A DNA stretch of 12,649 bases from an uncultured Prevotellaceae bacterium. GTDB lineage: Bacteria > Bacteroidota > Bacteroidia > Bacteroidales > Bacteroidaceae. The notes beneath the pieces were generated by a model. That model had not been told where the DNA came from, ran no database searches, and saw only the letters and a list, made by a program, of their open reading frames with translations. The translations under genes were made by a program, and so were the position numbers. Below, one piece after another: positions 4,752 through 12,049 of the stretch (position 1 is its first letter; every line of letters begins with the position of its first letter). The stretch is taken from positions 1 through 12,649 of the forward strand of contig CAMKTM010000053.1 of assembly GCA_946415695.1 (NCBI GenBank). The letters run 5' to 3'.

Positions 4752-6971
4752 ATGAAGAAGCAGTTCCTTTCCATGCTGGTGCTTGCCAGCGCAGTTTCTG
4801 TCACATCCTTTTCGCAGGATGTTTCTTTGGAGAACGCCAAGTTCCGCATCGGCGACGACGCCTCGTGGGCTGGCGTGAATGTTGACGAAAGCTCGTGGCG
4901 AGACATTCAGAACACGAGTACTTGGGACACTCAGGGCATTTCCTGCAACAATGCGTTTGCGTGGTATCGCTATCATGTCACCATCCCCAAGAGCCTGCTC
5001 GAGAAGTCCGACCTCAAAGAGACGGTCGATTTCAATATGGGCAAGATAGACGATGCCGACGAGGTGTACCTCAACGGCAAACTTATCGGCAAGACCGGCG
5101 CTTTCCCCAAGGACGAAGGCGGCTACAAGAGTGCATGGAGCTTGGTGCGCGTTTATAGCGTGAAGGCAAACAGCAGTCTCATAAAGTGGGATGCCGACAA
5201 TGTGGTGGCCGTCAGAGTCTATAACGGCGGCGAGCCGGGCGGCATGTTCTCCGGCCCAATCAAAGTGCGCGTTCCCAACACCATCGACAACCTGAGCATC
5301 GATGTCAAGGAAAGAGATGCCGCCTCGGCCATCTGCACCCTGAACAGCAAGATGCAAGCCACCAAGAGCGGCGTCTTCAAGGTCCTCGTTCAGGATCCCG
5401 AGACGAACGAAGTCTTGAACGAAAAAGAGATGAAGGTGTCTGTCAACAAGGGCAAGAGCCGCGTCATCAGCCTGCCGTACGACAATCACCGGATGGTTCG
5501 CGTCATAGCGTCCTTCACCGAGAACAAGACGGGTTTGAGCGTTGAGACGAAGTACATTCCCAAATACATCCTCACGCCTGCCGCACCGGCCGAGCCTCGT
5601 TTCAACACTACGCCGCTCTATGGCGTTCGCCCGGGCTCTCCCATCCACTTCCGCTTTGGCGTGAGCGGCGAGAAACCCATGAAGTTCTCTTCTGCAGACC
5701 TTCCAAAGGGGCTTGCCATCAATCCCGACAACGGTGCCCTCAGCGGGTCTTTGGAGAAACCAGGTTCCTATACCTTTACCGTAAAGGCCAAGAACGCCAA
5801 GGGCGAGCAGACGCAGAGGTTCACCATCCGCTGCGGGAGCAAGATTGCCCTCACACCCCCGATGGGATGGAACAGTTGGAACTGCTGGGGTCTGAGCGTC
5901 ACGCAGGACAAGGTCATCAGCAGCTCGAAGGCTCTTATTGAGAAAGGCTTGGCCGACTATGGCTATTGCTACATGAACATCGACGACGGCTGGGAAGCCC
6001 CCCAGCGCAACGCCGATGGCACCATCGCCGTGAACGAGAAGTTCCCAAGCATGAAGGACCTCGGCGACTGGCTGCACAGCGAAGGCCTGAAGTTCGGCAT
6101 CTATTCCTCCCCCGGCGACCTTACCTGCGGAGGGTACCTCGGAAGTATCGACCACGAACTGCAGGATGCAGAGAGCTACAACAGTTGGGGCATCGACTAT
6201 CTGAAGTACGACTGGTGCGGCTATGGTCGCAAGCACCGAACGGAACCCGACAACCAGACCGTCGCCAGCTACGTCCGCCCCTATCTGCTCATGGAAGGCT
6301 ATCTGCGCCAGCAGCCGCGCGACATCTTCTACAGCCTCTGCCAGTACGGCATGGCCGACGTGTGGAAGTGGGGCGAAGCCGTGGATGCCAACTCCTGGCG
6401 TACCACGGGCGACATCACCGACACCTGGGAGAGCCTCTACAGCATTGGTTTCACTCAGCAGCCCGACCTCTATTCCTACGCAAAACCAGGCCATTGGAAC
6501 GACCCCGACATGCTGATTGTAGGCAAGGTGGGCTGGAGCAATAACCTCCGCGACAGCCGCCTGACGCCCGACGAGCAGTACACCCACATCAGCCTTTGGA
6601 CACTCCTTGCCAGCAACATGCTCATCGGTTGCGACATCGCTCAGATGGACGAGTTCACCGTCAGCCTGCTCTGCAACCACGAGGTAAACGCCGTCAACCA
6701 GGATATTCTCGGCAAACAGGCCAAGCGCGTCGTGCTGGACGGCACAATACAGATTTGGGCACGTCCCTTGAGCGACGGCAGCTATGCAGTGGGTATCTTC
6801 AATGTTGGCTCCGCGGACGCTCGCGTCGATTTCAAGAAGTACTTCAAGGAGATGGGCATTGCGAGCCTGAAGAGCGTTCGCGACCTATGGCGTCAGCAGA
6901 ACCTCAGCACCTCCGACGTCAACTACTTCATCCCAACTCATGGCGTGAAGTATCTGAAAATTGAAAAGTGA
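4752..6971 (+). CDS. secreted GH27 alpha-galactosidase
   Basis: This 739-residue exported enzyme releases alpha-linked galactose from glycans. A signal peptide covers about 1-22 (MKKQFLSMLVLASAVSVTSF) with no lipobox cysteine, so it is probably periplasmic. A beta-jelly-roll sugar-binding domain follows (about 30-175, with YLNGKLIGKTG), as found in GH2 enzymes and sialate O-acetylesterases. A putative Ig domain spans about 290-362 (LPKGLAINPDNGALSG). The GH27 barrel spans about 365-660: TPPMGWNSWNCWG (368-380), NIDDGWE, nucleophile Asp487 in YLKYDWC, acid/base Asp554 in WRTTGD, and GHWNDPDM. A C-terminal beta domain ends the protein. No T9SS tail is present. It lies 22 bp after the acyltransferase gene and is probably the last gene of the unit, since the long hairpin at 6983-7115 follows. 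Confidence 0.93.
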   Translation: MKKQFLSMLVLASAVSVTSFSQDVSLENAKFRIGDDASWAGVNVDESSWRDIQNTSTWDTQGISCNNAFAWYRYHVTIPKSLLEKSDLKETVDFNMGKIDDADEVYLNGKLIGKTGAFPKDEGGYKSAWSLVRVYSVKANSSLIKWDADNVVAVRVYNGGEPGGMFSGPIKVRVPNTIDNLSIDVKERDAASAICTLNSKMQATKSGVFKVLVQDPETNEVLNEKEMKVSVNKGKSRVISLPYDNHRMVRVIASFTENKTGLSVETKYIPKYILTPAAPAEPRFNTTPLYGVRPGSPIHFRFGVSGEKPMKFSSADLPKGLAINPDNGALSGSLEKPGSYTFTVKAKNAKGEQTQRFTIRCGSKIALTPPMGWNSWNCWGLSVTQDKVISSSKALIEKGLADYGYCYMNIDDGWEAPQRNADGTIAVNEKFPSMKDLGDWLHSEGLKFGIYSSPGDLTCGGYLGSIDHELQDAESYNSWGIDYLKYDWCGYGRKHRTEPDNQTVASYVRPYLLMEGYLRQQPRDIFYSLCQYGMADVWKWGEAVDANSWRTTGDITDTWESLYSIGFTQQPDLYSYAKPGHWNDPDMLIVGKVGWSNNLRDSRLTPDEQYTHISLWTLLASNMLIGCDIAQMDEFTVSLLCNHEVNAVNQDILGKQAKRVVLDGTIQIWARPLSDGSYAVGIFNVGSADARVDFKKYFKEMGIASLKSVRDLWRQQNLSTSDVNYFIPTHGVKYLKIEK

Positions 6972-6982
6972 AGAGGTAGGCT

Positions 6983-7115
6983 TTAGGAGCAAGGGGCAGG
7001 GAGCAAGGGGCAAGGAGCAAGGGGCAGGAGAATAGTCCTGGCAGTTGGTATCCTCCCAGCTCCTTGCCCCCAGCTTCTTGCCCCTTGCCCCTTGCTCCCT
7101 GCTCCTTGCCCCTAA
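6983..7115. repeat. long GC-rich inverted repeat (GGAGCAAGGGGCAAGG family)
   Basis: The left arm (6983 to about 7021) and the reverse complement of the right arm (about 7078-7115) agree over roughly 38 bp with three A/G differences near the outside. The inner GGGGCAGGAG and CTCCTTGCCCC can extend the stem. Each arm is made of GAGCAAGG/GGGCAAGG words. It begins 12 bp after the alpha-galactosidase stop and could block read-through or protect mRNA 3' ends, but no T-tract follows directly. CCCTAAAGAAAG is repeated at 7110-7134. Confidence 0.75.
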
Positions 7116-7136
7116 AGAAAGCCCCTAAAGAAAGAT

Positions 7137-7167
7137 TTTTCACTTTTCACTTTTCACTTTTCACTTT
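7137..7167. repeat. TTTTCAC heptamer tandem repeat
   Basis: Four TTTTCAC units in a row run into a T-tract directly upstream of the TACCTTTG element. A similar TTTTCAC plus T-run precedes the korA promoter element (11924-11938). It may act as a T-rich upstream promoter region. Confidence 0.5.
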
Positions 7168-7173
7168 TTTTCG

Positions 7174-7181
7174 TACCTTTG
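7174..7181 (+). promoter_or_regulatory. -7 element TACCTTTG for the tRNA
   Basis: TACCTTTG fits TAnnTTTG and lies 29 bp before the tRNA, a sensible distance for a short leader. The context TTTTTTTCGTACCTTTGC recurs before korA. No clear -33 TTG is present. Confidence 0.6.
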
Positions 7182-7210
7182 CAGGCGAAAACAACATAAT
7201 AGCCACTCAG

Positions 7211-7282
7211 GCTCCTGTAGTTCAATGGATAGAACTACGGTTTCCTAAACCGTCAATCCGGGTTCGATTCCCGGCGGGAGTA
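7211..7282 (+). tRNA. tRNA-Arg (anticodon CCU)
   Basis: A full cloverleaf folds: acceptor GCTCCTG/CGGGAGT (with G-U pairs), D arm GTTC/GAAC, anticodon stem ACGGT/ACCGT with loop TTCCTAA giving anticodon CCT, T arm CCGGG/CCCGG with loop TTCGATT, and discriminator A at 7282. CCA is not encoded. It reads the AGG arginine codon. It has its own promoter-like element upstream and a strong terminator downstream. There is no sign of an integrated element using its 3' end as an attachment site. Confidence 0.95.
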
Positions 7283-7305
7283 CAGCAGGATACGATAGGG
7301 AAACA

Positions 7306-7350
7306 AAAGAGCGAACCGTCAGCAGCGACGATTCGCTCTTTTTATTTTAT
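7306..7350 (+). terminator. intrinsic terminator of the tRNA-Arg gene
   Basis: The stem AAAGAGCGAA/TTCGCTCTTT (7306-7315 with 7332-7341) continues past one mismatch into CGTC/GACG with an AGCAGC loop. A TTTTTATTTTAT tract follows. Confidence 0.85.
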
Positions 7351-7452
7351 AGCTCTCCCCGAGACTTGTTACATTAACGTGAGTTCTTCGGCAAGCCTCA
7401 GGCGCAGGCGGAGCGATGAAAACTAAAGGACCAAAACGCCTACTTTGACATA

Positions 7453-7543
7453 CAACTTCGCAGGGGGTGTTGTTTGCTTGTACATGTACAAGCAATTGCA
7501 AGTACATGACCATGCAATTGCAAGTACATGACCATGCAATGAA
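7453..7543. repeat. 91-bp dispersed repeat, copy A
   Basis: It starts CAACTTCGCAGGGGGTGTTG, then GCTTGTACATGTACAA, then two perfect 22-bp units opening with GCAATTGCAAGTACATGACC, then GCAATGAA. It matches 11777-11867 at 89 of 91 positions and shares its plan with 909-970. AACTTCGC at 7454-7461 can pair with GCGAAGTT at 7553-7560, enclosing the copy. Short ORFs crossing it on either strand are repeat artefacts. Confidence 0.85.
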
Positions 7544-7680
7544 TGTCTCATGGCGAAGTTCGCATTTTCTTCGGCAAAAACCTCTGGCGCAGTGGAAGCA
7601 GGCCGACTTTCCCGGACAGCAATACTTGGCTTTTGCGTTTGTTCGAATAGGGTAGGGCTGTTCGGGTAGGCGTGTTTACT

Positions 7681-10600
7681 TCACTTCACCAGTGTTTTCT
7701 TGCCGTCGATGATGTAAATGCCTCGCGACGTTAGACCGTTAGGCCTGTTGCCGTTTTCTATGAGACGGCCTTGTAGGTCGTAGATGAGGGCTTCCTCTCC
7801 CGGCATGTCTCTCTCGGAATGCTGCGTTTTCTCGATGCCTGTGGCTGTGGGTCGGATGCCTTTCAGTCCGAAGTCGATGTAGGCTCCTCCGCCTTTGTTG
7901 GTGCATTCAATGGCGATGACGTTGTTGGCGTCGGGCGTCAGGGCGTCCATGGCTTCCTGATTGATGGGGATGTTCTTGTAGCCGGTGAGGTAGCCGCTTT
8001 CGTGGAAGGCTTCCACGCCGTTGAACCAGACGGTTACGTCTTCGTCGTGATGTATTCTTCCTGTCAGTGCGCTTATCTGTTCGGTGCTGAAGTCGGTGAG
8101 GTCAAGGTGGTATCGCAGGCGAATGTCGTAGGTGTTCCATGTGGTGCCCAGGAAGCTTCCGGGGGGATTGTTGGCTCCGAAACCCGACGCCCCTTCCTTC
8201 CAGTTGTTGTCGTCGTAGCTTTGTTTTGTCCAGTTTGTGTTCGTCGAGGCGCTCGATGAGGTTTGGTATTTCCATGTTTGGGGCGATTCTTCGGCTGTGG
8301 GAAGCACGGAGCATTCTTCGTAGATGAAGTAGGAGAGCAGGTTGTTCAGTTCTTCGGTGCTGATGACCAGTACAGACCCTTCCTCGGCTTCTTCGGGCAG
8401 TGAAAGGAGGTTCTCGTCGCAAGGATACCATTTGACTTCTGCGGGGTTGCCGCTTCGGCTCATGGTCTGATGGCTCTTCTCGGTCGGGTTGTATAGCAGG
8501 AACCATCCTTTGCCGTCGAGGGCTGGGAAGGTTTGCGGTGCGCGGCTCTTTGGTATCTGCGAGCTGAAGATGCGCTGTGGCTCGGAGAAGTTCATCCCCG
8601 ATACTTTCAATGTGCTGGTTTGCGTCTGGAGAATGTTTCTGTCCGTGTTGTAGAAGAGTGCGGTAAAGGTGTCGCCCGTCTTTTCTATGTGCATGTCGTA
8701 AACGGAGTAGCTGGTGGAGTAGAAGAGGCGGGGAGTGGTGAACCGTTTCCAGTCTTGTGTGTTGGTGACGTAGATATTGCTTCTGTCGCCGTTCTTGGCT
8801 GTCCAATAGATGTAGAAACGCGATGTGGCTTCGTCGTAAATCCATTCGGGGGATTCAGCCTTGCTGATGTCTGTCGTTGAGGGCCTGACCAGTATGTTTC
8901 CGTTCTCGCCCACCTGCCAGTGGATGAGGTCTTCGCTTTGCAAGTGATAGAAGCCAGTCTTTGTGCCGTCGCCGATGGTTGCCACCAGATGGAAGATGTC
9001 TTTCCCGTCTGTGCTTGTCCTGCGGATGAAGGGTGCTTTCATTTCAATGTCGGCAAACTCCCCGCCCAGGATGTTGTGGCCTCCATTGATGGTCTGCCAC
9101 TTTGCACCGTCCAGGCTGTAGGCATAGTGCAGTCTTCGGCTCGAGGGCAAGGTGTAGGTCAGGAGGTATGCTTTGTCGCTCGAAGTGGTGAATTCAGGTG
9201 CGGGAGTCCTGGCAGGCATGGGTTCTGCCTGCAAGTCGGCATTGGGGGTATAGGTGCGCACTTTCAGTCCGCAGTCGATGAACTGCCCGCCGGTGGTCTG
9301 TTTGCAATGGATGGCCATAACGTTGTCCGTGCCGTCCAGCTTCAGTGCCTTCAGTGCTTCGGGCAGCAACGGCCATTGCTCGTATTTTGTGTTGTAGCCT
9401 GTCACTTTGGTGGCGAGTGTGCCGTTGATGTAAATCTCGGCGTCCTCGTCATGGAAGAGCCATAGGCGCAGTTCTTGCAGCAGGTCGGCATCGAAATTGT
9501 TTATCTTGAAGTTTCGTCGCATCCAGATGTCGCTGGTCTGCCAGGCTGTTCGTCCGCCTCCGCCAAAGCCTGCTGTTCCTGTCTTCCAGCCGGTGGGGTT
9601 GAAGTCTGTGGCAAACCATTTCTCGTCAGGCTCGGTGGTGGTGTATTTCCATTGTATGCTTGAAGCCTCGTCGCCTGCTGCCACAATCGTCGTGGCATCC
9701 TTGTATCGGCAGTTGATGGTGCGTTCTATCTTGGCTTTCATGGCGGCTTGTTGCTCTGGAGAGACTTTCAGGACTTTGCGGTCGTACGTCATTATGCCGT
9801 TGCATTCCTGCTCCACGTCGGTAATCTGCGTATAGACTGACATCCAAAGGCCTTTTTCTTTCTGCAGTTCCTGCAAGCGGTCTGTGTAGTGGTCGTAGAG
9901 GTTGGCGTATGTGTCGGCATCCTCTACGGTGGTATAATTCACGTCGGAGCCGGCCCACATGTGGTTCTCAATGAAGAGGTTGATGCCTCCGAATTCGCCG
10001 CAGGATGCTATGCGTTCGTTCACGGGGTTTGTGGCAGCACCTGGAGAGGGGTAGGAGTGAACGTCGAGGAAGTCGCCCATCTCGACATCCACCCATCCCG
10101 TGACGGCATGCACGAAGCGTCCGGGGTCGTGATTGGCTTTGGCGACGCTGTTCACGGCTCTCATGGTATGTGCCATGCCGCGGTCGGGATGTTGTCCCCA
10201 GCTTTCGTTCCAAACCACCCAAGCGCCGATGCAGGGGTGGTGACGGGTGGCATCGATGAGGGCTTCGTTCTCGCGATAGAAGTTCTGCATGGCGTATTCG
10301 AGGTTGCCGATGGCACCATTACCGCAGCCGGAAGGCATGTCCTGCCAGACGACGAGGCCGTGGCGGTCGCACCACTCGAACCAAAGGTCGTTCTCCAGCT
10401 TGATGTGTTTTCGGACCATGTTCATGCCGAAGTCCTTCATCACCTGCAAGTCATAGACCATCGCTTCGTAGGATGGCGGGGTCAGCAGCCCGTCTGGCCA
10501 CCAGCCTTGGTCGAGGGGACCGTACATGTAAAGCGGTTTGTTGTTGAGCAGGATGGCAGGATGTCCATCAACCATGGCGCGGGAGAATTTTCTCATGCCG

Positions 10601-11547
10601 AAGTATCCGCTCACCTTATCTACCACCTTTCCTCCCTCGTCTATCGTTATGTCCAGGTCGTAGAGGTTCGGTGCGTCGGGGCTCCAAAGTTTGGGCGAAG
10701 GGATGGAGAGCGTAAACGCTTCGTCCGATGCACCTGTCTGTTTGCAGACCGTCGTGCTTCCGTCTTTTACCGTCAAGGTTACGGAACATGGTGCAGAGGT
10801 GTTCACCTTGATGGAAACAGAGGAGTTGTCTATGTCGGGGATGGGCTCGTAGCTCTCGACATAAGTGGAATTGACGGGTTCCAGCCAGACGGTTTGCCAG
10901 ATGCCGCTGACGGGCGTGTACCAGATGCCGCTTGGCGAGACGCTTTGCTTGCCGTTAGGCTGTCCGCCGTCGGTAGGATCCCAGACGGCCACCTGCAGTT
11001 CTTGCTCGCCCTCCTCTTTCAGATACGGCGTGATGTCGAACGTGAAAGGCACGGAGCCGCCGTCGTGGGTTCCTGCCAGTTGGCCGTTCACATAGACATG
11101 GCAGCGCCAATCCACGGCGCCGAAGTGCAGCAGCGTGTTTTTGCCGCTGAAAGCTTCGGACAGGCGGAACGTTCTGCGATACATGTGGGTCGCTTTCCTG
11201 TTGGAAGAGTAACTTTTGTCCATGATGCCCGAAAGCGCCGATTCCACAGGGAACGGCACAAGGATGGCTTTCGAGAAGGACGAGGCGTTGCTTTCGTAGT
11301 CGTATCTAATGGAAGGACGCTTGTAGTATTTCCAAACGCCGTTCAGGTTCATCCATTCATTCCGCTTCATGGAAGGGCGCGGATATTCCTGCCATACGTT
11401 CTCTTCCGTCAGCCCGTCGCCCCATGGCGTCATCAGCGGAGCGGTCTGCTTTGTCCATAAACTCTGCGCACAGGCGCTTTCTGCGAGGGTCAGCACGATG
11501 GCCGCTGCGGCTATCATGTTGCGGTTGAGGCTCTTTCTCATCATCAT
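7681..11547 (-). CDS. multimodular secreted glycosidase: GH2 + jelly roll + GH43-like propeller + jelly roll + T9SS tail
   Basis: This 1288-residue exported protein probably acts on plant or host glycans at the cell surface. A signal peptide covers about 1-28, ending SACAQ. The GH2 part spans about 30-610: sugar-binding domain (HVYVNGQLAGTHDGG), Ig-like domain and TIM barrel, with candidate acid/base Glu448 in VVWNES and nucleophile Glu518 in CGEFGG. Jelly-roll copy 1 spans about 631-763 (WLFHDEDAEIYINGT). A GH43-like five-bladed propeller spans about 790-1050; its expected catalytic residues look replaced (MKAPFI where RDPFI is usual, SRAPQTF where EGP is usual). Jelly-roll copy 2 spans about 1090-1229 (IHHDEDVTVWFNGV). 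The end IYDLQGRLIENG to GIYIIDGKKTLVK fits a T9SS type A sorting domain. Three ATGs (11547, 11544, 11541) could start it. The substrate is unknown; beta-galactosidase or a related activity is likely. Confidence 0.85.
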   Translation of the reverse strand: MMMRKSLNRNMIAAAAIVLTLAESACAQSLWTKQTAPLMTPWGDGLTEENVWQEYPRPSMKRNEWMNLNGVWKYYKRPSIRYDYESNASSFSKAILVPFPVESALSGIMDKSYSSNRKATHMYRRTFRLSEAFSGKNTLLHFGAVDWRCHVYVNGQLAGTHDGGSVPFTFDITPYLKEEGEQELQVAVWDPTDGGQPNGKQSVSPSGIWYTPVSGIWQTVWLEPVNSTYVESYEPIPDIDNSSVSIKVNTSAPCSVTLTVKDGSTTVCKQTGASDEAFTLSIPSPKLWSPDAPNLYDLDITIDEGGKVVDKVSGYFGMRKFSRAMVDGHPAILLNNKPLYMYGPLDQGWWPDGLLTPPSYEAMVYDLQVMKDFGMNMVRKHIKLENDLWFEWCDRHGLVVWQDMPSGCGNGAIGNLEYAMQNFYRENEALIDATRHHPCIGAWVVWNESWGQHPDRGMAHTMRAVNSVAKANHDPGRFVHAVTGWVDVEMGDFLDVHSYPSPGAATNPVNERIASCGEFGGINLFIENHMWAGSDVNYTTVEDADTYANLYDHYTDRLQELQKEKGLWMSVYTQITDVEQECNGIMTYDRKVLKVSPEQQAAMKAKIERTINCRYKDATTIVAAGDEASSIQWKYTTTEPDEKWFATDFNPTGWKTGTAGFGGGGRTAWQTSDIWMRRNFKINNFDADLLQELRLWLFHDEDAEIYINGTLATKVTGYNTKYEQWPLLPEALKALKLDGTDNVMAIHCKQTTGGQFIDCGLKVRTYTPNADLQAEPMPARTPAPEFTTSSDKAYLLTYTLPSSRRLHYAYSLDGAKWQTINGGHNILGGEFADIEMKAPFIRRTSTDGKDIFHLVATIGDGTKTGFYHLQSEDLIHWQVGENGNILVRPSTTDISKAESPEWIYDEATSRFYIYWTAKNGDRSNIYVTNTQDWKRFTTPRLFYSTSYSVYDMHIEKTGDTFTALFYNTDRNILQTQTSTLKVSGMNFSEPQRIFSSQIPKSRAPQTFPALDGKGWFLLYNPTEKSHQTMSRSGNPAEVKWYPCDENLLSLPEEAEEGSVLVISTEELNNLLSYFIYEECSVLPTAEESPQTWKYQTSSSASTNTNWTKQSYDDNNWKEGASGFGANNPPGSFLGTTWNTYDIRLRYHLDLTDFSTEQISALTGRIHHDEDVTVWFNGVEAFHESGYLTGYKNIPINQEAMDALTPDANNVIAIECTNKGGGAYIDFGLKGIRPTATGIEKTQHSERDMPGEEALIYDLQGRLIENGNRPNGLTSRGIYIIDGKKTLVK

Positions 11548-11607
11548 CTTGTCATTATTGGCTTGTCGTTAGGTTTGTCAGGGGAACATTTCGAACTCCT
11601 GCGTATG

Positions 11608-11615
11608 CAAAGATA
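11608..11615 (-). promoter_or_regulatory. minus-strand -7 element TATCTTTG
   Basis: The reverse complement reads TATCTTTG, matching TAnnTTTG, about 60 bp upstream of the GH2/GH43 start. No TTTG -33 element is visible at the usual distance. Confidence 0.5.
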
Positions 11616-11776
11616 TATATTATTTCGTTACGTCGCGCCAAAAGCATCCGATTATTTTCTTTTTCATGGAAGCTTTGGCTTTACCCTGCGCTTATTATGT
11701 GAAAAATGAAAAGGGAGATAAAGAGAAAAAGCCGCTGACCGCTGAATTAAGGGCGTCAGCTCTGTGCGTCTCGCAG

Positions 11777-11867
11777 CAACTTCGCAGGGGGTGTTGCTTG
11801 CTTGTACATGTACGAGCAATTGCAAGTACATGACCATGCAATTGCAAGTACATGACCATGCAATGAA
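11777..11867. repeat. 91-bp dispersed repeat, copy B
   Basis: It matches 7453-7543 at 89 of 91 positions, in the same orientation; the flanks are unrelated. It contains the same two 22-bp units opening with GCAATTGCAAGTACATGACC. The two copies flank the GH2/GH43 gene, one on each side, as direct repeats about 4.3 kb apart. Confidence 0.85.
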
Positions 11868-11940
11868 AGCCTCGTGCGGTTCTTGCTCCCTCGATACCTT
11901 TTTTTTCGGTTTTCGCTTCTCTGTTTTCACTTTTTTTTCG

Positions 11941-11948
11941 TACCTTTG
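11941..11948 (+). promoter_or_regulatory. -7 element TACCTTTG for korA
   Basis: TACCTTTG fits TAnnTTTG and sits about 100 bp upstream of the korA ATG. It lies in the same TTTTTTTCGTACCTTTGC context as the tRNA promoter at 7174. The leader then contains a 25-codon ORF. Confidence 0.6.
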
Positions 11949-11967
11949 CGCCCGAAATAATAAATAG

Positions 11968-12045
11968 ATGGAACAAAAGAGACAAGGAGTAAAGAGATTA
12001 TGTCTGCTTTTCGCCTTTTCGCTTTTTCAACTTTTCAACTTTTAA
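11968..12045 (+). CDS. possible 25-aa upstream ORF in the korA leader
   Basis: The ATG at 11968 is 20 bp after the -7 element and would be the first start codon on the transcript. It reads MEQKRQGVKRLCLLFAFSLF and a short hydrophobic end, stopping at TAA 12043-12045, four bases before the korA ATG. The basic N terminus plus hydrophobic core resembles a tiny membrane peptide. However, the second half comes from a CTTTTTCAACTTTTCAAC low-complexity run that would give a hydrophobic peptide by chance. It may be a leader peptide coupled to korA, or nothing. Confidence 0.25.
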   Translation: MEQKRQGVKRLCLLFAFSLFQLFNF

Positions 12046-12049
12046 CGAT

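Larger units (their letters stand above)
7283..7680. other. gap after the tRNA: terminator and dispersed repeat
   Basis: There is no protein gene here. The gap holds the tRNA terminator (7306-7350), a TAACGTGAGTTC word (7375-7386) identical to the left end of the 843-1031 element, and the 91-bp dispersed repeat (7453-7543). The remaining 120 bp before the minus-strand gene's stop show no clear structure. Confidence 0.6.
11548..12049. other. divergent intergenic region between the GH2/GH43 gene and korA
   Basis: This region holds a minus-strand -7-like element (11608-11615), a second copy of the 91-bp repeat (11777-11867), a T-rich tract, the korA -7 element (11941-11948) and a 25-codon upstream ORF. 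No other gene is convincing. ORFs reading through the repeat on either strand are artefacts. The stretch 11616-11776 shows nothing I can name. Confidence 0.6.

Noticed and set aside
4650..6680. 676-codon open frame on the minus strand opposite the alpha-galactosidase
   Set aside because: Shadow of a GC-rich, codon-biased gene. The plus strand carries a signal peptide and complete GH27 motifs, while the antisense product has no recognisable domain.
7211..7282. tRNA-Arg as an integration site with a partial 3' duplicate nearby
   Set aside because: I found no second copy of the tRNA 3' end in the window and no integrase gene.
7064..7426. 120-codon ORF across the tRNA
   Set aside because: It is composed of the inverted-repeat arm, the promoter, the tRNA-Arg gene and its terminator. 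The cloverleaf is unambiguous.
7453..7543. CRISPR array
   Set aside because: Units of 22 bp are directly adjacent with no variable spacers and no cas genes nearby. The same reasoning applies to 537-672 and 11777-11867.
9889..11460. 523-codon open frame on the plus strand opposite the GH2/GH43 gene
   Set aside because: Antisense shadow of the GH2 module, whose catalytic motifs are clear on the minus strand. The antisense product is Val/His/Gly-rich with no recognised fold.
11664..11985. Minus-strand ORFs of 88 and 96 codons near the second 91-bp repeat
   Set aside because: Most of the peptide is the translated repeat and flanking low-complexity A/T runs. The korA promoter lies within them on the other strand.
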